This document shows, one piece after another, positions 8,498-16,133 of a stretch of DNA of 43,638 nt; within the stretch, counting starts at the first letter, position 1, and every line of letters begins with the position of its first letter. The position numbers were made by a program, and so were the translations under genes. The notes under the pieces are model-generated. The model did no database searches. It saw only the letters and a list, made by a program, of their open reading frames with translations, and was not told where the DNA came from. Source of the stretch: a virus; the IMG/VR virus record IMGVR_UViG_3300009034_001625, positions 1 to 43,638 of that record, one strand, 5' to 3'.

Positions 8498-8971
8498 ATG
8501 GCTGATGTAGAGGGACTAAAAGAAGTACAAATCAAGATGGAACAAGTCGCCAGGGACATACAGGGAAATATCTTCCGTGGGGGCATGGCAAAGGCGACTT
8601 TGCTGGTACAACGCGATGCTAAGAGAAATGCGCCGGTGGACCGCGGGCCGCTGCGGGCCTCAATCACGCCAGAGATAATATCAGGACCAACTGTGGTACA
8701 GGGGATCGTGGGAAGCAATTTGAAATATGCGCCGTATCAGGAATTAGGCACGAGACCATTTTGGCCACCCTGGCGTCCGATATATGAGTGGGCATTGCGG
8801 AAAGTGAGAGGAAACAGACAAGCAGCCGGGGCACTAGCGCACCGGGCACGAATCAGCATTGCCACACGAGGAATTCAAGCAAAGCGGTTCCTGCAGCGGG
8901 CATTAGAAGACAATGCAGAAAAGGTTTATCAAATTTTGGGCGATGTGGTAGGAAAGATCGTAGAGAAATAA
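8498..8971 (+). CDS. HK97 gp10-like head-tail joining / minor tail protein
   Basis: A 157-residue protein with the family's features: N-terminal helix (VEGLKEVQIKMEQV), AKATLLVQRDAKRNAPVDRGPLRASI, a VGSNLKYAPYQELGTRPF strand-turn and a C-terminal RFLQRALEDNAEKV helix. HK97-gp10-like proteins complete the connector or tail end. The start directly follows the preceding stop (TAAATG). Length is typical of the family. Confidence 0.85.
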   Translation: MADVEGLKEVQIKMEQVARDIQGNIFRGGMAKATLLVQRDAKRNAPVDRGPLRASITPEIISGPTVVQGIVGSNLKYAPYQELGTRPFWPPWRPIYEWALRKVRGNRQAAGALAHRARISIATRGIQAKRFLQRALEDNAEKVYQILGDVVGKIVEK

Positions 8972-8972
8972 C

Positions 8973-9437
8973 ATGGCAATCGTAACAGTCGGTACAATCT
9001 GTGATGCAGTAGCAGCCACGCTCTCGACGACGACAGGGCTAGAGCGAACGCAAAGCTACGATCAACTGACAGAGGGAATGAACACGCTGCCGACGCTACA
9101 GGTTTATCCTGAGCGATGGGAAGTTGACACGGCGACTGAGACGGACCGGACGACGTTCATAGACATAACGACGGGTATACCGGGAGTGCGACAGACAGAA
9201 TTGGTGTTGCATCTCGATCTATATGTCAGGCAACGATCACAGTTGGAAGAAGATTGGGGCGAGGCAGTAGACCTGGCAAGTAGATTGGGCGACAAGTTGG
9301 ATGAGGAAGGACCCTGCCCACATCTAGGAAATGCAGCAATCCGGTCATTTCATTGGGTGGCACAGAGGGTAGTGTTCGCATACGCCCAGACAGAGTACAC
9401 GGGGTTTCGGTTCACGTTAACCCTGCGAATATTCTAA
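8973..9437 (+). CDS. tail terminator / completion-like protein
   Basis: A 154-residue protein located exactly where siphoviruses encode the tail terminator, between the gp10-like gene and the tail tube. Sequence is consistent: N-terminal helix (ICDAVAATLSTT), LPTLQVYPERWEV, a long strand pair (TELVLHLDLYVRQ), helix DWGEAVDLASRLGDKL and a final TGFRFTLTLRIF strand. Identity rests on order and fold-like pattern rather than on a strict motif. Confidence 0.7.
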   Translation: MAIVTVGTICDAVAATLSTTTGLERTQSYDQLTEGMNTLPTLQVYPERWEVDTATETDRTTFIDITTGIPGVRQTELVLHLDLYVRQRSQLEEDWGEAVDLASRLGDKLDEEGPCPHLGNAAIRSFHWVAQRVVFAYAQTEYTGFRFTLTLRIF

Positions 9438-9449
9438 GGAGGTTGAAGA

Positions 9450-9791
9450 ATGATTTACAGAGTACTGAAGGCCCTAGACACAGGCCATGAACCAGGCGAC
9501 GTCGTTCCAGGCGATCTCTTCTATTCAGATCAGATCAGGCAAATTCTAATGAATAAGAAAGCTATCGCGCCTGTCAGTGCGCCACCGATGGAGGAACTCC
9601 CTGGCTGGAGCTTGCGGGCTGAACGATTTGGCAGGGTAAACATAGACACTATCAAATTCCTTGAAATGGATGATCAGTCATTAGCCGAAGCGATTGGAAG
9701 CAAACCTCGCGTGGTCGCTAAATGGCGCGAGGAGTTAAAGGGTTGGCTTGGGATCGATAGTCAAGTTAAACCGTGTAATGGATGCAGATAA
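9450..9791 (+). CDS. small tail-module protein with mini-domain and HhH-like C-terminus
   Basis: A 113-residue protein preceded by AAGGAGG. Residues 1-43 (G-D-V-V-P-x-D-L-F-x-S-D-x-I, ending in K-A-I-A-P-V) resemble the mini-domain of the 1201 and 5774 proteins. The C-terminal half (IKFLEMDDQSLAEAIGSK followed by VAKWREELKGWLG) looks like a helix-hairpin-helix or small helical binding unit. Function is unknown; position suggests a virion or assembly role. Confidence 0.7.
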   Translation: MIYRVLKALDTGHEPGDVVPGDLFYSDQIRQILMNKKAIAPVSAPPMEELPGWSLRAERFGRVNIDTIKFLEMDDQSLAEAIGSKPRVVAKWREELKGWLGIDSQVKPCNGCR

Positions 9792-9803
9792 GGAGGGCAG
9801 AAA

Positions 9804-10268
9804 ATGCCACAAACAACGGGCAGCGTACCATTAGCATGTGGACTGCTGGAGGTATCTAGCGGTGCTTGCACGTCATGGACGGACATCGGCGGATCGAGTA
9901 GCGTTCTGGGCCCACCATCTCAGACGCGGATGAGCGGTGAGGCGTACACGTTCGACGGTGACATCGCGATCATCCAGGGCGGAAAGAAAGAACCGCTCGA
10001 ATTGGTATTCAGCATCGTCTATACTGAGACGGCTGGTGAGGCGTTTGAATACGTGCGGGCACTGTTTGATGCCGTAGGGTGTGGGGCACACATGTGCGTC
10101 CGGTGGTCACCGGACGGTGGCGATGTAGGCGACTTTCGATTCAGCACGAATCTGGGCATATTAACGAGTTTCACCTACCCGCCGATGGATGCAGGCGCGG
10201 GCGGGCCGATCATGGCCGGATTCACGCTGAAAGTGGCCGAGATCGTGATAACGACTATCACATCATAG
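9804..10268 (+). CDS. major tail (tube) protein, putative
   Basis: A 154-residue beta-rich protein with a strong AAGGAGG site, encoded just before the two-frame tail assembly chaperone and the tape measure, the standard place for the tail tube protein. Strands such as RMSGEAYTFDGDIAI and LELVFSIVYTE, with a C-terminal AGFTLKVAEIVI, fit the tube fold. No diagnostic motif was seen, so the call depends mostly on gene order. Confidence 0.72.
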   Translation: MPQTTGSVPLACGLLEVSSGACTSWTDIGGSSSVLGPPSQTRMSGEAYTFDGDIAIIQGGKKEPLELVFSIVYTETAGEAFEYVRALFDAVGCGAHMCVRWSPDGGDVGDFRFSTNLGILTSFTYPPMDAGAGGPIMAGFTLKVAEIVITTITS

Positions 10269-10282
10269 TAAAGGAAAAAAGT

Positions 10283-10669
10283 ATGCCAGAACGCAAAGCC
10301 GGGCGGCGAGTGCCGACGCCGGACACTCAAGGGCCAAACTCGTGGATTCTGTTGCGATCAATGACGGTGGGCGAAGTGATCGGATTGCAAAAGGAACGTG
10401 AGCAAACGCTGGCCAAAGAAAAGTGGTGGCAGCGGTTGTTCAATCGGTTCAAGAGACGAGAGACTAGATCGCAATCTGAAATCTATCAGGCGTTCACTCG
10501 CCGTGTGATAGGATATGTCGCCGATTGGAATTGGGTAGATGACACTGGGCAATCGTTGCCCAATCCGCGAGAGCATCCTGAAGTCGTGGAACTGCTGACG
10601 GATACTGAGCTAAACGAATTACTTGGTATCATCTATGGCGGCGGCGAAACCGACGACGTAAAAAACTGA
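10283..10669 (+). CDS. tail assembly chaperone, short (unshifted) form
   Basis: A 128-residue charged, largely helical protein starting at the ATG with AAGGA upstream. It is the G-type product of the chaperone pair that lies between tail tube and tape measure in siphoviruses. It ends D-D-V-K-N-stop, and the last two sense codons AAA AAC belong to the slippery heptamer A-AAA-AAC. Chaperones of this kind coat the tape measure protein and recruit tube subunits. Confidence 0.85.
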   Translation: MPERKAGRRVPTPDTQGPNSWILLRSMTVGEVIGLQKEREQTLAKEKWWQRLFNRFKRRETRSQSEIYQAFTRRVIGYVADWNWVDDTGQSLPNPREHPEVVELLTDTELNELLGIIYGGGETDDVKN

Positions 10670-10857
10670 GAGAGCGGCTGGCCGTTTACCTGCATGTGGG
10701 AACCGGTCAGCCGCCGTGGGAATACGTGGTATTGAGGTTATGTCGGGACATATACCACTGCCGGCCATCAGAGTTATATGAAGAAAACTGGGCAGAGGTG
10801 CTGACTCATTTGGCGTGTCTGGATATTGAGGCGCAAGCGCGACAATTTCCAAGGTAG
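10283..10857 (+). CDS. tail assembly chaperone, -1 frameshift fusion (GT-type)
   Basis: A -1 slip on AAAAAAC (10660-10666) bypasses the TGA at 10667 and adds 63 residues beginning LRERLAVYLHVGTGQPPWEY and ending QARQFPR before TAG at 10855-10857. The fusion is 191 residues. The extension has no start codon or ribosome site of its own and fills the whole gap up to the tape measure ATG at 10861, exactly as in lambda G/GT and its many relatives. This is the one frame change in the window that looks programmed. Confidence 0.88.
10660..10714 (+). promoter_or_regulatory. programmed -1 ribosomal frameshift signal
   Basis: The slippery heptamer A-AAA-AAC is in phase with the 0 frame at 10660-10666. 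A 7-base spacer follows, then a GC-rich stem: 10674-10684 pairs with 10704-10714 (11 bp, one G-U), with a 19-base loop that could also make a pseudoknot. Heptamer, spacing and stem are all of the classic type. The 0-frame stop lies directly after the heptamer. Confidence 0.9.
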
Positions 10858-10860
10858 AAT

Positions 10861-13509
10861 ATGGCTAAACGGTATTTAGTCGAAGTCGTGATCGGTGCTA
10901 AGGACAAATTATCGTCCGTGCTGGAAAGCGCGCGCAAAGGCGCGCTAGAACGCTTTGGGCACAAGATAACCGACTTGGTTCAACAATTGCCACAGATGGC
11001 AGTTGAAATGGTCAAACTCGGCGCTGCTGTGGAACGGCAACAAGGCGCGCTTGATAGTCTGGCTGCGTCGGTTGGAACGTCAGGCTCGGCGATAGTCAGT
11101 GCGATTCAAAACGCGAGTAGTTTCACCATAGATCGCATGACGGCGATGGGTGCGGCGAGTAAGGCAATGATGCTGGACGTTGCGAAATCGCCGGAAGAGT
11201 TTGAGCGGCTGACAAAGGTCGCAGTGCGACTGGGTCAGGCGATGGGCCTGAACGCAGCGCGGTCAATAGATGACTTTGTGACAGCCGCCGGTCGCCAGAG
11301 CGTCATGATCGCTGACAACCTAGGTCTGACAGTCAAAGCCGGAGAAGCCTACGATACATATGCGCTAAAACTAGGCAAGACAGCCGAGGCATTGACCGCA
11401 GCAGAGAAAAAACAGGCGTTCCTGACCGCTATGTTGGATGCAGGCGAAATCAAGACGGCAGCTATGGGTAAGGCGACGGATAGCCTGGCGATGGATATTG
11501 AGAGGCTGGAGGCGAAATTCAAGGACGCCAAAGTTGCCTTGGGACTGTGGATGGCAGAGATAGCCATAGCCATCGTTCGCATGAACGAACTAGTTCCACT
11601 GACCGAAGAACTCCACGAGCAAATAATTGGAACCAGCGATTCATACGCCGAATATCGGAGGCAGATGGCGGAAACCAATGTACATCTTGAGAAAATGAAC
11701 CGTGGCACTGAGACCTTTAGTGATTTGTTGCCTGGGACTATAGAGAAAATTGAAGAGGAATCTGAAGCTCTAACCGAATTAGAGTTCGTGACACGTAAGC
11801 AAAACGAGATAACCCAGGATACGATCCGGGTGATGGAGGAAATGCGAGCCGGGACCTGGAGACAAATGCAGGCACTGGAGGATGCAAAGACGGCGACGTA
11901 TGAACTAACGGTGCCGCTGGAAGAGCTGCTGCAAATATCGCCGACCCTGGCTCAGGCCATGGATATGGTGGGCGAGGCTGCGGAACATGAGCGTGGTGAG
12001 ATGACACAGTTAGCGAGGGAGACGGAAGCAGCGGCACTGGCACAGGTAAATCTGGCAGAGAAGATGACCGACGTAACGGCCACGGAAGTTGCCAAAATTG
12101 CCATAGGCGAACTGCGCGAGGCGAGGGACGCAGACAGAATATCGACTGACGAGTATGTGGCAGCGGTGACGCGAATACAACTAGCCTATGGACTCGCGAC
12201 CGAGGAGGGCATCAGATTAGCCGGCAGCTTGAGCAGAATAACTGAGGAATTCGCCGAAGGGACATTAGGTGAATACGCGTTTGATGCATCGTTACAAGCG
12301 ATCATGGCCGACCTGCCACCGACGACCGCTGAGTTAGACGAAATGGCGAGGGCGGAGGACGAAGCGGCGAGGGAAGCCAATCGATTAGCAGAAGAAGCCT
12401 ATAACGCAGCGGCGGCCACAGGTGATGAATTCGCAGCTATGGTGGGTGATGCCACGGCAGAGACCGACATATTCGCATTGGCACTGTTTGAATCGGCCGA
12501 TGCAGCAGGAGCAGATGCTGAAATGCTAGCAAGCCTAGCAGGGACATTAGGTATCTACACTGATACTGAGATAGAAGCAGCATTGGCGACAATGGCCCTC
12601 CAAAATGCCATCGCAGCGTTGGGCGACGCGATAGTTGCTGGCGAGATGACGATGGAAGAAGCAATAGCCGGCATGAGAGAATTGATAGACACAATGCCCC
12701 AGGGCGCGGCTGCCTTTGAGCATACCGCTGGGGCAGTGCATCACGGCTCACAGGTAGATAGAGAAGCAGCCAAGGCCAAACGTGAGATGGAAAAAGCAAT
12801 GCGTGACGCGGCCAGGGCAGCCGAGGCTGAGGCCAGAGAATTGGAGCGGCTGGCAGCGTTGACGGGTGACTACCTCGTCAAGGCATTAGGAGATGCAGAA
12901 GAAGGCACAGACAAATGGAGTCTGGCATTATTTGAGGCGGCGGACGCGATAGGCATGGAAGCTGAACAGCTTGCGTTATTGGCCGGCGCCTTAGACCTGT
13001 ACACAGAAGAACAGGTGGAGGCAGCCTTAGCAGCAGCAGCCCTCGAGGTCAGAATAGACGAACTGGCAACTCTAATGGCCGAGGGAATGGGCATAGATGA
13101 AGCGATAGAGAAATTCAATGAATTTCGTGAGACGCTGGGTTTGTTTGAAGCAGAAGCAGCATTGGACATAGCTGGAATCACGGCGGAGATCGCCGCCCTA
13201 ACCACCCAGTACAATACCCTGTTGGCTGGCGGAGCTGCCCCCGGTACACTGGCTGCGTTGATGGCACAAATTGCAGCATTACAAGCAATGATTACACCGG
13301 CGCAGTTCGGATTCAGCGGTATGGTAGGGCCAGGATTCGGAGGGGCGCGAATGTTTCTGGCAGGTGAGAGAGGGCCAGAATTTGTGCAGATAATGCCAAC
13401 TGGAGGTGGGCGGGCGACGCACAACAATTTCAACATGACCGTGAACACGCGGGCAACGACCGCGAGCGTGAGAAGGGACTTTGAGACGATGCGGGCGTTG
13501 GTAGGATGA
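10861..13509 (+). CDS. tail tape measure protein
   Basis: An 882-residue, Ala/Glu-rich, helical protein, the longest in the window, placed right after the chaperone gene. Its N-terminus (AKDKLSSVLESARKG, MTAMGAASKAM) and C-terminal FLAGERGPEFVQIMPTGGGR are typical of siphovirus tape measures. Residues about 520-612 and 668-759 are two diverged copies of one ~92-residue unit (TGD..., LALFE-(S/A)-ADA, YT-(D/E)-x-E-(I/V)-EAALA). Tail length should be about 130 nm at the usual 1.5 angstrom per residue (estimate). Confidence 0.92.
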   Translation: MAKRYLVEVVIGAKDKLSSVLESARKGALERFGHKITDLVQQLPQMAVEMVKLGAAVERQQGALDSLAASVGTSGSAIVSAIQNASSFTIDRMTAMGAASKAMMLDVAKSPEEFERLTKVAVRLGQAMGLNAARSIDDFVTAAGRQSVMIADNLGLTVKAGEAYDTYALKLGKTAEALTAAEKKQAFLTAMLDAGEIKTAAMGKATDSLAMDIERLEAKFKDAKVALGLWMAEIAIAIVRMNELVPLTEELHEQIIGTSDSYAEYRRQMAETNVHLEKMNRGTETFSDLLPGTIEKIEEESEALTELEFVTRKQNEITQDTIRVMEEMRAGTWRQMQALEDAKTATYELTVPLEELLQISPTLAQAMDMVGEAAEHERGEMTQLARETEAAALAQVNLAEKMTDVTATEVAKIAIGELREARDADRISTDEYVAAVTRIQLAYGLATEEGIRLAGSLSRITEEFAEGTLGEYAFDASLQAIMADLPPTTAELDEMARAEDEAAREANRLAEEAYNAAAATGDEFAAMVGDATAETDIFALALFESADAAGADAEMLASLAGTLGIYTDTEIEAALATMALQNAIAALGDAIVAGEMTMEEAIAGMRELIDTMPQGAAAFEHTAGAVHHGSQVDREAAKAKREMEKAMRDAARAAEAEARELERLAALTGDYLVKALGDAEEGTDKWSLALFEAADAIGMEAEQLALLAGALDLYTEEQVEAALAAAALEVRIDELATLMAEGMGIDEAIEKFNEFRETLGLFEAEAALDIAGITAEIAALTTQYNTLLAGGAAPGTLAALMAQIAALQAMITPAQFGFSGMVGPGFGGARMFLAGERGPEFVQIMPTGGGRATHNNFNMTVNTRATTASVRRDFETMRALVG
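12418..13137 (+). repeat. internal duplication in tape measure gene
   Basis: Two related segments, 12418-12696 and 12862-13137, encode about 92 residues each with shared TGD, TD-x-(F/W)-x-LALFE, ADA and YT-x-x-E-(I/V)-EAALA positions. The 55 codons between them are charged and Ala-rich. Copy number of such units can set tail length. Confidence 0.6.
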
Positions 13510-13542
13510 CAAATTTCCTCAATTTCCTTTCTTCCTCTGTTA

Positions 13543-13551
13543 TGCTATAAT
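13543..13551 (+). promoter_or_regulatory. extended -10 promoter
   Basis: TGC-TATAAT is a perfect extended -10 element in the 71-base gap after the tape measure gene; -10 hexamer at 13546-13551. The -35 region 17 bases upstream is poor, which extended -10 promoters tolerate. A good AAGGAG lies at 13565-13570, ahead of the ATG at 13581. It would give the signal-peptide gene at 13581 its own transcript inside the late operon. Confidence 0.6.
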
Positions 13552-13580
13552 AGATAAAATACTGAAAGGAGATAAAGGAA

Positions 13581-14297
13581 ATGAAAACACGAAAAGTTTT
13601 GATGATCGTCGTTTTGCTGCTGACGGTGACAGGGTTGGCAGCAGGACAAAGCACGGACAGTATAAGCGAATGGCGAACCTATCTCCCGTTCGTAGCGAGG
13701 GAAAGAAGTATGAGTGATTGGAAAATCATAGTCCCAGAAGGGGCACAAAACTACGTAGAGAATCCGAGTGGTGAGACCACAGGTAACTTTACCCAGTTGC
13801 CCGGAACTGTGGTAGCGAAGTCAACTACGTACAGTTTCTTCGGTCTGTATTCATATCGAGTGCAATGCAATGCGAATAACGAGGGCATTTCTCTCACATT
13901 GTCGGCATTGCCCAACGATATTGCCTATGTGACCATGCGCGTTCGTGGCACATTGCCCGCAGCCTGGGACTGGAGTTTGGACAATGCTACGTATCGGACG
14001 CCGACGCTAATTGAGAGCATTGACGCTGATTGGGATCTGTACGGCGTGGCGTTTCCAGCGATAGAGGCGGTTGGCTCCGTAGCATTGTATATCCGGCAGA
14101 ACGGCGCGGGGAGTGGTGACTTTTATGTCGATGCTATCCAGGTCGAGTCAGGAAACGCATACTGGACGACGTATGTTGATGGCGATCAGGATGGCTGCGA
14201 ATGGTTAGGCGCAGAACATGCTAGCGCAAGCCAACGTTCGGCACAGAGTAGGGCCGGTGGACGGGTGCGGGATTTGCAGGATGATTATGGTTTTTAA
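13581..14297 (+). CDS. secretion-signal leader fused to N-terminal part of distal tail protein
   Basis: Residues 1-22 form a signal peptide (MKTRK, then a V/L-rich core ending AAG), followed by TYLPFVARER, the aromatic-L-P-x-V motif of secreted Chloroflexota proteins. From the internal ATG at 13710 the sequence becomes a normal phage tail protein (MSDWKIIVPEGAQNYVENPSG), a carbohydrate-binding-like sandwich and the ending GCEWLGAEHASASQRSAQSRAGGRV. AAAGA before 13710 could serve that internal start. The frame stops at TAA 14295-14297 but resumes in the same frame at 14307. Confidence 0.72.
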   Translation: MKTRKVLMIVVLLLTVTGLAAGQSTDSISEWRTYLPFVARERSMSDWKIIVPEGAQNYVENPSGETTGNFTQLPGTVVAKSTTYSFFGLYSYRVQCNANNEGISLTLSALPNDIAYVTMRVRGTLPAAWDWSLDNATYRTPTLIESIDADWDLYGVAFPAIEAVGSVALYIRQNGAGSGDFYVDAIQVESGNAYWTTYVDGDQDGCEWLGAEHASASQRSAQSRAGGRVRDLQDDYGF

Positions 14298-14306
14298 ATT
14301 GGCTAC

Positions 14307-16133
14307 ATGATTGATACTGGCTTGCCACCGATCAATCTGGCGGTTGACTCCTATGCACTTTTGCCTGGCGGCGAACTAAACGCTATCAAAGTACAAAGCC
14401 GCACCTTCACTCTGACCGGCATCCTGCAAGGATCGAGTGTGGCGAACTTACACGCCAATCGTCAAGCACTTTTAGACGTACTCAAGCCCGGCGCGGTACC
14501 AGGCGATCAGCCAGTGCGCTTCCGTTATACCGGCGCGGCGGTACAAAAGCAAATAGCGGCGCATTACGAAGGCGGGCTAGAGACCTCCATTGACGCACGG
14601 CTAATGTGCTGGGAAAGATTGGCGATTCGGTTCTTGGCGGACGATCCGTTCTGGTATGAGATCGGCGAATCGGCAATAGAACTTGACGTTCAAGATGCCA
14701 TAGCCAATACAGATTATCTCCTAGGCCGCAGAAATGGCGCATGGTCTAATCTAGGAGCAGTCGGCGGTGGCACTGTCTATGCACTAGCCTGGGGGCCGGA
14801 TAAGAACCTATATATTGGCGGAAGTTTTACAGCGGTTGGTGCCTGGGGAAGCAGAATTGTTGGCTGGAATCCTCGAACCGGAGCATGGTTTACGTTGAAC
14901 AGCGGGGCGACGGGCGGCACTGTATACGCATTGGCTTTCTTGCCTGATGGCACGCTGGTAGCTGGCGGTTCATTTGCTGCGATGGATAATGGCGCAGGGG
15001 CAGTGCCGAACACAGATGGCATCGCAGCCTGGGACGGCACGAACTGGAGTGCGATGGGTACCGGTACTGATGGCGGCGGTACGGTTCATGCGCTGGCCGT
15101 CGAACCGACAGGCGATCTCCTGGCTGGCGGCGATTTTCCAACGATGTCTGGCGTGGCTAACACGATACGCGTCGCCCGGTGGAATGGAGCAGTCTGGGCA
15201 CCATTGGCAACCGGAGTAGACAATACTGTACGGACTATCGCTGTCCGCAATTTTGATGGGATGATCTATATCGGCGGTGACTTTAATGTGACGGCCAGTT
15301 ATATCGCGTACTGGGACACCGTAGGTCTGGCATGGACTACATTGGGCAGCAGCGGCGCGAACAATACAGTGATGGCGCTGGAAGTTGATCAGGCAACCGG
15401 CGATCTCTATGTCGGCGGTGGTTTCACCACATTAGACGGCGTGGCGAATCTCAGAATTGCTAGATGGAACGAAACAGCCTACGAACAACTTGGCGCAAAT
15501 GGATTAGAAGCAAATGTGCGGGCACTGAAGATGGCACCTGATGGTTTGCTGTACATCGGCGGCGAATTCCGAGACGCAGGTGATATGGTAGCGTGCGACT
15601 CGTGGGTCAAGTGGAATAGTAGTAGTTGGGCACCGTTAGATGTATACCGGGCTGCGTGGCCATTGATTTGTTATGCCATCGAGATTTGCGAACAGGATCC
15701 GGTAGTCTCCCAAAATTATGATGTATACCTGGGCTTTGATGTGGGTGGCGTGGTCACGACCGAACATGCTGGAGATGTAACGGCAACGAACGACGGCACA
15801 CAGAGCGCATTTCCACGCCTCGTAGTCGAACGAGATGGCGTGGCTGGCGCCAGACTGATTTCGTTGCGAAATGAACGGGCAGGTACAGAATTGCTGTTTG
15901 ATTACGCACTCAAGGACGGCGAAAAGCTAACCGTCGATCTGACACCAAGCGCAAAGTCTATTGAGTCTAATTTCTACGGCGCATTTATGAGCATGATTCT
16001 GCCTGACTCAGACTTTGGTCAGTTTGCACTTCTGCCAGGAACTAACGTGATCAGTTGTTTTGCACTACAGACGGCCGGTACATCCACGACAGGATTTCTG
16101 ATCTGGAAAGATACCTTTTGGTCAAGTGACTAA
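14307..16133 (+). CDS. distal tail protein, main part, with six-bladed propeller insertion
   Basis: This continues the 13581 frame after one TAA. Residues 1-130 match a distal tail (Dit) domain: LPPINLAVDSYALLPGG, SRTFTLTGILQGSS, HANRQALLDVLKPG, and AIRFLADDPFWYE. Residues about 143-440 contain six repeats of ~45-50 residues with V-x-A-L-x-x-x-x-(D/T)-G-x-L-x-x-GG-x-F and x-x-W-(N/D) positions, a beta-propeller. A C-terminal domain (RLVVERDGVAGARLISLRNE, KLTVDLTPSAKS) is again tail-like. No ribosome site precedes the ATG, so it is probably one polypeptide with the 13581 gene. Confidence 0.8.
   Translation: MIDTGLPPINLAVDSYALLPGGELNAIKVQSRTFTLTGILQGSSVANLHANRQALLDVLKPGAVPGDQPVRFRYTGAAVQKQIAAHYEGGLETSIDARLMCWERLAIRFLADDPFWYEIGESAIELDVQDAIANTDYLLGRRNGAWSNLGAVGGGTVYALAWGPDKNLYIGGSFTAVGAWGSRIVGWNPRTGAWFTLNSGATGGTVYALAFLPDGTLVAGGSFAAMDNGAGAVPNTDGIAAWDGTNWSAMGTGTDGGGTVHALAVEPTGDLLAGGDFPTMSGVANTIRVARWNGAVWAPLATGVDNTVRTIAVRNFDGMIYIGGDFNVTASYIAYWDTVGLAWTTLGSSGANNTVMALEVDQATGDLYVGGGFTTLDGVANLRIARWNETAYEQLGANGLEANVRALKMAPDGLLYIGGEFRDAGDMVACDSWVKWNSSSWAPLDVYRAAWPLICYAIEICEQDPVVSQNYDVYLGFDVGGVVTTEHAGDVTATNDGTQSAFPRLVVERDGVAGARLISLRNERAGTELLFDYALKDGEKLTVDLTPSAKSIESNFYGAFMSMILPDSDFGQFALLPGTNVISCFALQTAGTSTTGFLIWKDTFWSSD
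14736..15630 (+). repeat. six tandem beta-propeller blades in the tail protein
   Basis: Six imperfect coding repeats of about 140-155 bases. Each encodes a W-x-x-(L/M) start, a V-x-A-L-A core, (D/T)-G-x-L-x-x-GG-(S/D/G/E)-F and a final A-x-W-(D/N). The arrangement suggests a closed six- or seven-bladed propeller sitting on the distal tail ring. Confidence 0.7.

Noticed and set aside
12437-13448. Long minus-strand open frames opposite the tape measure gene
   Set aside because: Low-complexity Ala/Ser/Leu reverse frames produced by the Ala/Glu-rich codons of the tape measure; no starts with ribosome sites.
14285-14310. Recoded TAA or alternative genetic code
   Set aside because: TAA ends several clearly complete genes in the window (for example 4016-5044 and 13-base-spaced small genes), so it is an ordinary stop here.
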